Positions 35,867-44,079 of a stretch of 64,000 nucleotides of DNA are shown here, one piece after another; position 1 is the first letter of the stretch, and each line of letters starts with the position of its first letter. The stretch is taken from assembly GCA_046349395.1 (NCBI GenBank), contig JAXMCK010000004.1:806001-870000 (forward strand), in the 5' to 3' direction. The position numbers and the translations under genes were made by a program. Source of the stretch: JAXMCK01 sp046349395 (GTDB lineage Bacteria; Pseudomonadota; Alphaproteobacteria; Geminicoccales; Geminicoccaceae). A model generated the notes under the pieces. It searched no databases. It was not told the origin of the DNA and was given only the letters and a program-made list of their open reading frames with translations.

Positions 35867-37300
35867 TTGTCTGACGCCCAGCGGCGCAAGCGGGCGCTCC
35901 TCCCCCTCGGCACGGCCGCGCTGTTCCGCCAGACCGCCGTGAACAGCGGACCCGTGGCGCTCGGCCTCGGAGGGCTGCTGGTCTTGGGGCTGGTACCTCT
36001 CCCGTTCGCCCTCGTCGGCTTCCTGGTGTCGCTGCCCTTGTCCGCATGGCTCGCCTACCGGCGACAGCGGGAGGTGGATTCGATCGCCGCCTGGCTGGAG
36101 CGGCTGCCCGAGGATCAGAGCGGCATCGGCGGCGAGACCGCGGATTCTCCCATCGCCGACCGCGTCCGCCGCCCGGTCCTGGAGATCTTGCGGCAGGCGC
36201 GGCAGGAGTCGCGCCGGATCGCAGCGCAGCAACGTATGCTCGCTTCCGTCATCGAGGCGGTGCCCGATCCCATCCTCCTGATCGACGGGCGGATGAACGT
36301 CGTCCAGGCCAACGCGGCGGCAAGGCGCGCCTTCTCGGCACCTGCCGGCCGTCCGCCCCTCGTGCGCGTCGTCCGCGACCCGGGCCTGCTGGCGGCCGTG
36401 AGCGGCACCCTCGCGTCGGGCAGCGCCAGCAGTGTCGCGTTCTCGACGGCGGTCGACCTCAACAAGCAGTTCAGCTGCCGGATCGAGCCCGTCGACCTCG
36501 GCGACGAGCAGGGCGTGCTCGTAGCCCTTCGCGAGCAGACGGAGCAGGTGATGATCGAGCGGATCCGCTCGGACTTCGTCGCCAACGCCAGCCACGAGAT
36601 CCGCAATCCTCTGGCCGCCATCCAGGGCTTCATCGAGACGCTCCAGGGTCCGGCCCGCCACGATCCGGGGGCGCGCGACCAGTTCCTCGGCATCATGGCC
36701 GAGGAAGCCGCGCGCATGGCGCGGCTTGTCGACGACCTGCTCTCGCTGTCACGGATCGAGCTCGCGGCCAACCGGCCACCGACGCAGCAGGTGTCCTTAC
36801 GTGCGGTGCTGGATCAGGTCCTGGAGCGGATGCGGCGGGTCGCCGAGAAGCAGCAGGTCGAGATCGCCGACGACGCACCGGCGATCCTGCCCGAGGTCGT
36901 GGGCGATCCGGATCAGTTGCACCAGCTGTTCGTGAACCTGCTCGACAATGCGATCAAATACGGCGGCGCGAGGACGACGGTCCGCCTCGACGTGAAGCTG
37001 CTCGAAGCGGCTCCGGCCGAAGCCGGTGCGGCGGCCGGGCGTCCATCGGTGCAGGTCGCTGTCTCCGATCGGGGACCTGGGATTCCGGCGGAGCATCTGC
37101 CGCGCCTCACGGAGCGCTTCTACCGCGTGGACAAGGGCCGTTCGCGGCGGATGGGCGGGACGGGCCTCGGGCTGGCGATCGTCAAGCATATCGTGCGCCG
37201 CCACCAGGGCCATCTCGACATCGCGAGCGAGATCGGCAAAGGCAGCACCTTCGCGGTGACCCTGCCTCTCGGTCACGCCTCTGTCACAGAGAATGCATAA
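35867..37300 (+). CDS. phoR: phosphate regulon sensor kinase PhoR
   Basis: A 477-residue histidine kinase with one or two N-terminal membrane helices (about 25-65), a PAS domain (SVIEAVPDPILLIDGRMNVV, QANAAARRAFS), the dimerisation box FVANASHEIRNPLAAIQGFI with His243, and the ATPase domain (N box NLLDNAIKYGG, G1 SDRGPGIP, G2 GGTGLGLAIVKHI). The PAS-plus-short-membrane-anchor architecture and the phoU-phoB neighbours identify it as PhoR. It phosphorylates PhoB under phosphate limitation. The start is a TTG, since no ATG fits the frame. Confidence 0.92.
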   Translation: MSDAQRRKRALLPLGTAALFRQTAVNSGPVALGLGGLLVLGLVPLPFALVGFLVSLPLSAWLAYRRQREVDSIAAWLERLPEDQSGIGGETADSPIADRVRRPVLEILRQARQESRRIAAQQRMLASVIEAVPDPILLIDGRMNVVQANAAARRAFSAPAGRPPLVRVVRDPGLLAAVSGTLASGSASSVAFSTAVDLNKQFSCRIEPVDLGDEQGVLVALREQTEQVMIERIRSDFVANASHEIRNPLAAIQGFIETLQGPARHDPGARDQFLGIMAEEAARMARLVDDLLSLSRIELAANRPPTQQVSLRAVLDQVLERMRRVAEKQQVEIADDAPAILPEVVGDPDQLHQLFVNLLDNAIKYGGARTTVRLDVKLLEAAPAEAGAAAGRPSVQVAVSDRGPGIPAEHLPRLTERFYRVDKGRSRRMGGTGLGLAIVKHIVRRHQGHLDIASEIGKGSTFAVTLPLGHASVTENA

Positions 37301-37452
37301 AGGACCGGCGACTGCTTTGCAGGGACCGGCGACGTCGTGGGCCCCGTCCTGCTAGAGGCGTGTCGAGTGTATCGACGTTACCGGTGGCTATCGGTTGCGC
37401 AGCCATCTCGTGTGACCAGCATGCGCCGCACCGGCCGAGGAGTGTGCCAAGG

Positions 37453-38154
37453 ATGACCGACATCACGGACCTGCAGAGCAACCGGCATACGGTCCGCTCC
37501 TTCGACGAGGACCTGTCGCTCCTGACCGCGAAGGTGATGGAGATGGGAGCCGTGGCCGAGAAGCAGGTGGCCCAGTCGATCGAATCGCTCGTGAAGCGGG
37601 ACGGGGATCTGGCACTCGAGGTCATGGAGAGCGACTCCGTGATGGACGGCTTCGAGGAGGAGATCGACCAGATGGTCGTGGCCCTCCTCGCCAAGCGCCA
37701 GCCCATGGCGAGCGACCTGCGCATGATCACGATGGCGCTCAAGATCTCGAACGATCTGGAGCGCACCGGGGACTACGCCGTCAGCATCGCCAAGCGGGCC
37801 CAGCGCCTGGCCGAGCAGCCCGAGACGCGGCACATCGTCACCATCCCGCAGATGGGCAAGATCTGCCTCGGGATGCTGAAGGACGTGCTCGACGCCTATG
37901 TCGAGCACGACGTCGCCAAGTCGAACGCGGTGTGGGAGCGCGACAAGGAAGTCGACACTCTCTACACGGGCCTGTTCCGCGAGCTGATCACCTACATGCT
38001 GGAAGATCCGCGGACGATCAGCCGGTCGATCGACCTGCTGTTCATCGCCAAGAACCTGGAGCGGATCGGCGACCACGCGACCAACATCGCGGAGAAGATC
38101 AGCTACATCGCGGAAGGCCGGCAGATCAACCGGCCCAGGCACGACGCGGTATGA
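37453..38154 (+). CDS. phoU: phosphate signalling protein PhoU
   Basis: A 233-residue all-helical protein with the two PhoU repeats: HTVRSFDEDLSLLTAKVMEM, then ALKISNDLERTGDYAVSIAK (repeat 1) and LLFIAKNLERIGDHATNIAE (repeat 2), each with the metal-binding E-R-x-G-D motif. PhoU links the Pst transporter to PhoR and damps the response. Here the Pst genes are not between phoR and phoU; only a 152-bp gap is. The ATG at 37453 begins the similarity. Its stop overlaps phoB (ATGA). Confidence 0.95.
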   Translation: MTDITDLQSNRHTVRSFDEDLSLLTAKVMEMGAVAEKQVAQSIESLVKRDGDLALEVMESDSVMDGFEEEIDQMVVALLAKRQPMASDLRMITMALKISNDLERTGDYAVSIAKRAQRLAEQPETRHIVTIPQMGKICLGMLKDVLDAYVEHDVAKSNAVWERDKEVDTLYTGLFRELITYMLEDPRTISRSIDLLFIAKNLERIGDHATNIAEKISYIAEGRQINRPRHDAV

Positions 38155-38912
38155 GACCGCTCATCCTCGTCGTCGAGGACGAGCCGCCGCTGCAGAAGCT
38201 GCTCGCCTACAACCTGGAAGCGGCGGGCTTCGAGGTGGTGCAGGCGTTCGACGGCGAGGAGGCGGTGACCCTGATCGAGGAGCGCACGCCGGACCTCATC
38301 CTGCTCGACTGGATGCTGCCGCAGGTCTCCGGCCTCGAGCTGTGCCGCCGGCTGCGTCGCCGTGCCGAGACGGCTCACCTGCCGATCGTCATGCTGACCG
38401 CACGGGGCGAGGAGCCGGACCGGCTGCGCGGCCTCGACACTGGGGCCGACGATTTCATCACCAAGCCCTTCTCGCCGGCCGAGTTGGTGGCGCGCATCCG
38501 TGCCGTGCTGCGCCGGGTTCGACCGGCCTTCGCCGAGCAGATGCTGAGCTTCCACGACCTGCGAATGGACCTGGCAGCCCACCGCGTGTTCCGCGGCGAG
38601 CGCGAGGTGCATCTGTCGCCGACGGAGTTCCGCCTGCTGCGCCACTTCCTGGAGCATCCGGGACGGGTGTTCAGTCGTACCCAGCTGCTGGACCGGGTGT
38701 GGGGCTCGGACCTGGAGGTCGAGCTCCGCACCGTCGACGCCACGATCCGCCGCCTGCGGCGTGCGCTGAACCTCGGCACCGAGGCCGACCTGCTGCGTAC
38801 CGTCCGCGCCGAGGGCTACTCGCTGGACCACAAGTTCGCGGCAGCGGGCGTTGGTACCGGCATCGACGGCGACGATGAAGGTGCCGCCGTCCGCGACGCC
38901 ATGGGCGCCTGA
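38151..38912 (+). CDS. phoB: phosphate response regulator PhoB
   Basis: A 253-residue OmpR-class regulator: receiver with acidic pocket (Glu9, Asp10), phospho-acceptor Asp53 (LLDWMLP) and Lys105 (ITKPF), followed by a winged-helix domain (VHLSPTEFRLLRHFLEHPGR, then VDATIRRLRRALN, ending RAEGYSLD). A ~25-residue acidic extension follows the usual end. It activates phosphate-starvation genes at Pho boxes. Start ATG overlaps the phoU stop. The convergent sppA gene begins 7 bp beyond its stop. Confidence 0.93.
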   Translation: MRPLILVVEDEPPLQKLLAYNLEAAGFEVVQAFDGEEAVTLIEERTPDLILLDWMLPQVSGLELCRRLRRRAETAHLPIVMLTARGEEPDRLRGLDTGADDFITKPFSPAELVARIRAVLRRVRPAFAEQMLSFHDLRMDLAAHRVFRGEREVHLSPTEFRLLRHFLEHPGRVFSRTQLLDRVWGSDLEVELRTVDATIRRLRRALNLGTEADLLRTVRAEGYSLDHKFAAAGVGTGIDGDDEGAAVRDAMGA

Positions 38913-38919
38913 ACCGACG

Positions 38920-40629
38920 TCAGCGGAACGTCGGCAGCGCAGCCGAAACCGTCAGGCGGGTCAGCACGCCCTTCATGATCTCGGCTGCCGTGACTCCGAT
39001 ACCGTTCTGCACCCAGTCCGCCAGTTCCTCGAAAGCGCTCCGCCGTGGCGGAAAAGGCTCCAGCGAGACCGGGGCATCGCCCGGCAAGCCAAGCTCCTGG
39101 CGGATCAAACCGACCGCCTCGTCGAATCCGCCGAGCTTGTCGACGAGGCCATTGCCCACGGCGGTCGCACCGAGCCAGACGCGGCCTCGCGCCAGCCGGT
39201 CCACCTCCTCTGGAGACAGCTTGCGCCCGTCGGCGACGCCTTTGGTGAAGGCGCCGTAGAGGTCGTCGAGAATGGCTTCGAGCCGCGCCCGCTCGGCGTC
39301 GGTGTAGGGCAGGTTCATCGACCAGAAGCCGGCATTCTCGCCGCCGGGAATCTCGGCCCAGGTCACGCCGAGCTTGTTCCACGCTTCGGCGAAGACGGGC
39401 TTGCCGGCGATGACGCCGATCGAGCCCGTCAGCGTTGCCGGCTGGGCCACGATGCGGGTCGCGTTCATCGCGATCCAGTAGCCACCCGAGGCCGCCGTGT
39501 TGCCCATCGAGACGATGACGGGCTTGCCGCGGGCCACGGCCTTGCGGACCTCGTTGGCAACGGTCTCGGACGCCACCGCCGAGCCGCCCGGTGAATCGAT
39601 CCGCAGCAGGATGGCCTCGATGCCGGAATCTTCGCCGGCGGCGGCCAGCGCACCGCTCGTGTCGTCGGCCCCGATGCTGCGCGCGGGAGAGCCGTTGCCG
39701 CGGTGGATCTCGCCCACCGCCCGCACCAGCGCCACCTTCGCCGCCTTGCCCGTCGGCGCCGGAACCGCCTCGGCATAGAGGTCGAGCGGAACGACCTCCG
39801 CATGGGCGCCGGCCCGGCCGAGCGCGTCGTCGAGCGTGGCGTCGCTGTGCCGGATCTGGTCGATCAGTCCCAGCGAGACGGCCTCGCTGCCGGTGTAGGG
39901 TCCCGCTCCGAGAATCTGGCGCACACGCTCGGGCGGCAGCTTGCGACCCTCGGCGATGCCGTCGACGAGTTGCGTCGTCAGGCCATCGACGATGTCGGTC
40001 AGCATCTCCTTGTTCGGTGCGGTGATCGCCGTCTCGCTCAAGCTCTCGAACGCTGTCTTGTATTCGGCCCGCCGTGCCACCTCGAAATCGACGCCGAGGC
40101 GCGTCAGCAGATCCTTCACGAACGGCACCTGCGCCATGATCCCGGTCAGGCCGACGAGGCCGACCGGCTGCATATCGATCCGGTCGAAGGCGGCGGCGAG
40201 ATAGTAGCCCTCGTTCCCGGGACCCAACTCGCCGAAGCTGTCGGCGTGCGCGATCGCGAATTTGCCCTTGGCGCGGAAGCGCTCGACCGCCTCGCGCAGC
40301 TCCTGCGCCACCGCCAGTCCGTGTTCACTGTCTTCGACATGGGCGACGAGCCCAGCCACCCGCGGATCGTCGCCGGCAGCATCCAGGGCCGATACGACGT
40401 TGACCACGGTCAGCTCCGGCCGCAGACCGAACTCGGTCAGGTCGGGAAGTAGAGATGCCTCGGGCAGCGTGCCGCGCAGGTCGGCTTCGAGCAGGATCCG
40501 GTCAGGGAGTGCCGGTGGACGGCCGAGCGAGCCGGCCAGCCACCAGCCACCGATGCCGGCGATGACGAGGAACAGCAGCGTCAGCGCACCGACGGTGGCG
40601 AGAATGCCGACGATGATGCGTCTGATCAC
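38920..40629 (-). CDS. sppA: signal peptide peptidase SppA (67K type)
   Basis: A 569-residue inner-membrane protease with an N-terminal anchor (about residues 8-30) and the two tandem S49 domains of the long SppA form. The catalytic dyad is split as in E. coli: Lys191 in RRAEYKTAFESL (first domain) and Ser381 in GNTAASGGYWIA (second domain). It degrades cleaved signal peptides in the membrane. It lies 12 bp downstream of rlmN on the same strand and could be co-transcribed with it. Confidence 0.92.
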   Translation of the reverse strand: MIRRIIVGILATVGALTLLFLVIAGIGGWWLAGSLGRPPALPDRILLEADLRGTLPEASLLPDLTEFGLRPELTVVNVVSALDAAGDDPRVAGLVAHVEDSEHGLAVAQELREAVERFRAKGKFAIAHADSFGELGPGNEGYYLAAAFDRIDMQPVGLVGLTGIMAQVPFVKDLLTRLGVDFEVARRAEYKTAFESLSETAITAPNKEMLTDIVDGLTTQLVDGIAEGRKLPPERVRQILGAGPYTGSEAVSLGLIDQIRHSDATLDDALGRAGAHAEVVPLDLYAEAVPAPTGKAAKVALVRAVGEIHRGNGSPARSIGADDTSGALAAAGEDSGIEAILLRIDSPGGSAVASETVANEVRKAVARGKPVIVSMGNTAASGGYWIAMNATRIVAQPATLTGSIGVIAGKPVFAEAWNKLGVTWAEIPGGENAGFWSMNLPYTDAERARLEAILDDLYGAFTKGVADGRKLSPEEVDRLARGRVWLGATAVGNGLVDKLGGFDEAVGLIRQELGLPGDAPVSLEPFPPRRSAFEELADWVQNGIGVTAAEIMKGVLTRLTVSAALPTFR

Positions 40630-40641
40630 CCGCGTCGCGTC

Positions 40642-41760
40642 TCAGGCCGCGGCTCGGGCCGGGCGCGCGCGCTGGCTCGCCGTCTTGAGCTGGCCGCAGG
40701 CGGCGAGGATGTCCCGCCCGCGTGGCGTGCGGACCGGCGAGGCGTAGTTCGCCGCCTCGACAATCTGCGCGAAGGAGCGGATGCGTGCGTTCGACGAGCA
40801 GGCGTAGGGGGCACCGGGCCAGGGATTGAACGGGATCAGGTTCACCTTGGCCGGAATGCCGTCGAGCAGCCGAACCAGTTCACGGGCATCGGCATCGCTG
40901 TCGTTCACACCCTGCAGCATGACGTATTCGAAGGTGATCTGGCGCCGCGCCGGGTAGCGCCGGCAGGCGTCGAGCAGCGTTTCGATGTTCCACTTTTTGT
41001 TGATCGGCACCAGCTCGTCGCGAAGCTCGTCACGAACGGCGTGCAGCGAGATCGCGAGGCCGACCGGCAGATCCTGGCCCAGCTGGTCGATCTTCGGCAC
41101 CACGCCGGAGGTCGACACGGTAATCCGCCGCTTCGACAGGTTGAGCCCGTCCTCGGCCAACGACAGGCGCAGCGCCGCGACGATGGCGTCGTAATTGTAG
41201 AGGGGCTCGCCCATCCCCATGACCACGATGTTGGTGAACAGCCTGCCGTCGCGGACGGTCGGCCATTCGCCCAGCGAGTCGCGGGCGACAAGCATCTGCG
41301 CCAGGATTTCGGCAACGCCGAGATTGCGCACCAGGGGCATGGTGCCGGTGTGGCAGAACTTGCAGGTCAGCGTGCAGCCGACCTGCGTCGAGATGCAGAG
41401 TGCACCCCGGTCGTCCTCGGGAATGAAGACGGTCTCGACCTCCTGCCCGTCGGCGAACCGCAGGAGCCACTTGCGCGTGCCGTCGCTGGAGCGCTGCTCG
41501 GCGCTGATCTCGGGCCGGGCGACGGACCAGCGCGTCTCCAGCTTCTCCCGCAGCCCCTTCGGCAGCGTGGTCATCGTCTCGAACGACGGAGCCCCCCGGC
41601 AATAGAGCCAGTGGAAAAGCTGCTTGGCGCGCAGACCGGCCTGACGCTCCGCCTCGCCTTCCGCGAGCAGGATTTCGCACAGGGTCGCCACGTCGAGACC
41701 GATCAGGGACGGCAGCCCGTCCCCTGCCAGTGCTCGGGGCTGGACGTTACTTGCAGGCAT
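40642..41760 (-). CDS. rlmN: dual-specificity rRNA/tRNA adenine-C2 methyltransferase RlmN
   Basis: A 372-residue radical SAM enzyme that methylates A2503 of 23S rRNA and A37 of some tRNAs. It has the N-terminal accessory domain (RAKQLFHWLYCRG), the cluster motif CTLTCKFCHTG (C-x3-C-x2-C), GMGEPLYNYD, TVSTSGVVP and a C-terminal segment with the methyl-carrying Cys (ILAACGQL). These fix the identity as RlmN and not Cfr. Its start overlaps the 3' end of the upstream ialB-like gene by 14 bp. Confidence 0.95.
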   Translation of the reverse strand: MPASNVQPRALAGDGLPSLIGLDVATLCEILLAEGEAERQAGLRAKQLFHWLYCRGAPSFETMTTLPKGLREKLETRWSVARPEISAEQRSSDGTRKWLLRFADGQEVETVFIPEDDRGALCISTQVGCTLTCKFCHTGTMPLVRNLGVAEILAQMLVARDSLGEWPTVRDGRLFTNIVVMGMGEPLYNYDAIVAALRLSLAEDGLNLSKRRITVSTSGVVPKIDQLGQDLPVGLAISLHAVRDELRDELVPINKKWNIETLLDACRRYPARRQITFEYVMLQGVNDSDADARELVRLLDGIPAKVNLIPFNPWPGAPYACSSNARIRSFAQIVEAANYASPVRTPRGRDILAACGQLKTASQRARPARAAA

Positions 41761-42259
41761 CGACCATCGCGTTGTAGGCGGCCGTGAAACCCTTCAGCGA
41801 GTAGGTGTCGGTCGAGCTGGTGCCCTTGCTGGAACTGCCCTTGGCGACCAGCGTCGAGCCCCTCTTCATCGCGTCGATGATGGCCTTGTCCTCCTTGTCC
41901 GAGGTGGCCCAGGCATGCTCGCCCTTGGTGAAAAGCTGCCAGCTCCTGCCGTCGACCGTCAGCGGCGCCTTAGAATCGTCCTTGTAGGCGTAACCCGGCT
42001 GGACACTCACTTCCTCTTTCGGCGGGCTGGTCGGGAATCGTGTCACGAGAAGTGCCGGGTTGCTGCGCTTGGAATAGTTGCCTTCCTGCTTCGACGGTTC
42101 CGTGGCGGCGTAGCAGGTCTTCCCCTGCGAGTCGGTGAACGAGTAGACGGCCCAGTTGTTGTGCGTCGATACGAGCTTGGGCGCACTGGCCTCGGCGAAG
42201 GCGTGTCCTGCCATGGCGATGGTGCCGATGGCGAGGCCACAGAACATGAGGTGCCGCAT
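41747..42259 (-). CDS. invasion-associated locus B (IalB) family periplasmic protein
   Basis: A 170-residue protein with a signal peptide (LAIGTIAMAGHAFA). The mature part resembles the IalB family: NNWAVYSFTDSQGKTCYAAT near the start with a conserved Cys, then repeated beta strands (YAYKDDSKAPLTVDGRSWQL), a central KGEHAWA, and a final TYSLKGFTAAYNAMVDAC whose Cys may pair with the first. IalB-type proteins are widespread in alphaproteobacteria, mostly of unknown role despite the name. It overlaps rlmN. Confidence 0.8.
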   Translation of the reverse strand: MRHLMFCGLAIGTIAMAGHAFAEASAPKLVSTHNNWAVYSFTDSQGKTCYAATEPSKQEGNYSKRSNPALLVTRFPTSPPKEEVSVQPGYAYKDDSKAPLTVDGRSWQLFTKGEHAWATSDKEDKAIIDAMKRGSTLVAKGSSSKGTSSTDTYSLKGFTAAYNAMVDACK

Positions 42260-42351
42260 CGTTCTCCGCTACATCTGGTGGGACAGGATCACAGATGACG
42301 CAAGCATAGCTGCCCGCCACCCATCGGGAAAGCGCCCGGGCCGCGAATGCG

Positions 42352-42900
42352 TCACTGCCGCCGCGTCGGCGTGATCCCGTGCACGTGCTGGGGAACCGGC
42401 TCCGTGGGCCCGCCGACACGCACCGCACGCTCGGCGAAGCGTCCGTGCGTCAGCATACGGTCGTACATCACGATGGCCCCCGCCACACCGAGGTTGAGGC
42501 AGAACCGGGTGGGAATTCGTACCACGTGATCGCACCGCGCCAGCATCGCCGGGGACAGCGACGAGCGCTCCGGACCGAAGACGTAGGCGGCATTCACCGG
42601 ATGGCGGAAGCTCGGCAGTGCTATCGCGTCGTCCGTCAATTCGCAGCCGACGAGCTTGCAGCCCCGCGGCAGCGTCATCGCCGCCACGCTCGGGTAGGTG
42701 TAGACCGGCATCTGGAACTCGGCGCGCGAGGTGTCGGAGCGCGCCTCCTCCAGTCGAGGCTCCGGATCGACGAGGAAGACGAACGCAGCACCGAAAGCAT
42801 GTGCCGAGCGCACGAGGTTGCCGAGGTTCATCATCTTGCTGATGCCCTCGGCCCCGACCGCGAAGTAGCCGCGCTGCGGCAGATCGACTTTGACGCTCAT
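42352..42900 (-). CDS. RNA 2'-O-methyltransferase, SpoU/TrmH family
   Basis: A 182-residue SPOUT-fold enzyme. SpoU motif 1 is ISKMMNLGNLVRSAHAFG (N-x-G-x-x-x-R), motif 2 is AYVFGPERSSLS, and motif 3 is IPTRFCLNLGVAGAIVMYD, where most relatives have SLN. So RFCLN replaces the common SLNVS but keeps the Asn. It probably methylates a tRNA or rRNA ribose. Single gene upstream of the ialB-rlmN-sppA run, with 92 bp between. Confidence 0.87.
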   Translation of the reverse strand: MSVKVDLPQRGYFAVGAEGISKMMNLGNLVRSAHAFGAAFVFLVDPEPRLEEARSDTSRAEFQMPVYTYPSVAAMTLPRGCKLVGCELTDDAIALPSFRHPVNAAYVFGPERSSLSPAMLARCDHVVRIPTRFCLNLGVAGAIVMYDRMLTHGRFAERAVRVGGPTEPVPQHVHGITPTRRQ

Positions 42901-43046
42901 GACGAGGACCGGACGGCTTACGTGCTGACGCTGGCCCCATACAGGCTCGCGGTCGGCGAGGCCACTGTCGCGGGAGGTGCCCCCGATCCCCTTGCGGGTC
43001 GCGACGGCATGCTTAAGGTCCGCGCCGTTCGTCCCCAGGAGCCGCC

Positions 43047-44021
43047 ATGCGCGCGATGATCTGCCGGGCCCTCGGCGGGCCCGAGGTGCTGGAAGCTGCC
43101 GATCTGCCCGACCCGACGCCCGGGCCGGGCGAGGTGCGGATCCGCGTGCGCGCCGCCGGCGTGAACTTCGCCGACAGCCTCATGCTGAAGGGCACGTACC
43201 AGGAGAAGCCGCCGCTCCCCTTCGTCCCGGGGCTGGAGATCGCGGGCGAGATCGACGCCCTGGGCGACGGTGTCACGGGCCTCGCCATGGGGCGACGCGT
43301 CCTGGCCGTCGTCGATCGCGGCGGCTTCGCCGAGCTTGCGATCGCCCGGGCCGCCGACGTGGTGCCCATCCATGACGGTATGGATTTCCCGACCGCTGCA
43401 GGCTTCCCGATCGCCTACGGCACGGCGTATGGCGGCCTCGTCTGGCGGGCCGACCTGAAGGCCGGCGAAACGGTTCTGGTCCATGGGGCCGCCGGTGGCG
43501 TCGGCCTCACCGCCGTCGAGGTCGGCAAGGCGCTGGGTGCGCGCGTGATCGCGACGGCAAGGGGCGACGAGCGGGCCGAGATCGCCCGGCGCTACGGTGC
43601 CGACATCGCCCACGACAGCGAGTTGCCGGACCTGAAGGACAGGATCCGGGGCGTGTGCAGCGGCGGCGTGGAGGTCGTCTACGACCCGATCGGCGGTGCG
43701 CTGTTCGACCTGTCCTTGCGCTGCATCGCCTGGGAAGGTCGGCTCGTGGTGATCGGCTTCGCATCGGGCGAGGTGCCCCAGATTCCGGCCAACCTGCTGC
43801 TGGTGAAGAACGCCGCGGCACTCGGCTTCTACTGGGGAAGTTACCGCCACCATGCGCCGGACAGGGTGCGCTCCTCGTTCGAGCAGCTCTTGCAATGGCA
43901 CCGGGAAGGGAAGATCAATCCGCTGATCTCGGAGACCGTGCCCTTGGAGCGGACGGGCGAGGCTATCGGCCGACTGGTGAACCGCCGAGCCTCCGGTAAG
44001 GTGGTCGTCACGGTCGGGTGA
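43047..44021 (+). CDS. NADPH:quinone oxidoreductase family protein (MDR superfamily)
   Basis: A 324-residue zinc-free medium-chain dehydrogenase/reductase. GroES-like N-terminal domain (MRAMICRALGGPEVLEAADL, then VNFADSLMLKGTYQEKP), nucleotide-binding VLVHGAAGGVGLTAVEVGKA (AxxGxxG), ending GRLVNRRASGKVVVTVG. The structural and catalytic zinc Cys residues of alcohol dehydrogenases are absent. It should reduce quinones or enoyl compounds with NADPH. A small hairpin follows the stop, and a glutathione transferase gene lies downstream, suggesting a detoxification pair. Confidence 0.87.
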   Translation: MRAMICRALGGPEVLEAADLPDPTPGPGEVRIRVRAAGVNFADSLMLKGTYQEKPPLPFVPGLEIAGEIDALGDGVTGLAMGRRVLAVVDRGGFAELAIARAADVVPIHDGMDFPTAAGFPIAYGTAYGGLVWRADLKAGETVLVHGAAGGVGLTAVEVGKALGARVIATARGDERAEIARRYGADIAHDSELPDLKDRIRGVCSGGVEVVYDPIGGALFDLSLRCIAWEGRLVVIGFASGEVPQIPANLLLVKNAAALGFYWGSYRHHAPDRVRSSFEQLLQWHREGKINPLISETVPLERTGEAIGRLVNRRASGKVVVTVG

Positions 44022-44030
44022 AGCAGGCTC

Positions 44031-44052
44031 TGGCGCATGACTTCGTGCGCCA
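44031..44052. terminator. 7-bp hairpin after the quinone oxidoreductase gene
   Basis: TGGCGCA (44031-44037) and TGCGCCA (44046-44052) are perfect complements around an 8-base loop, 9 bp after the stop codon. No T-run follows, so it may only weakly terminate or protect the mRNA end. Confidence 0.35.
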
Positions 44053-44079
44053 TCTACGGCAGAAGCGGAAATCGACAAC

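Noticed and set aside
37273..37300. Pho-box-like words (CTGTCAC...) at the end of phoR
   Set aside because: Only one half-site resembles the consensus, and it lies inside coding sequence. A true box should have two direct repeats.
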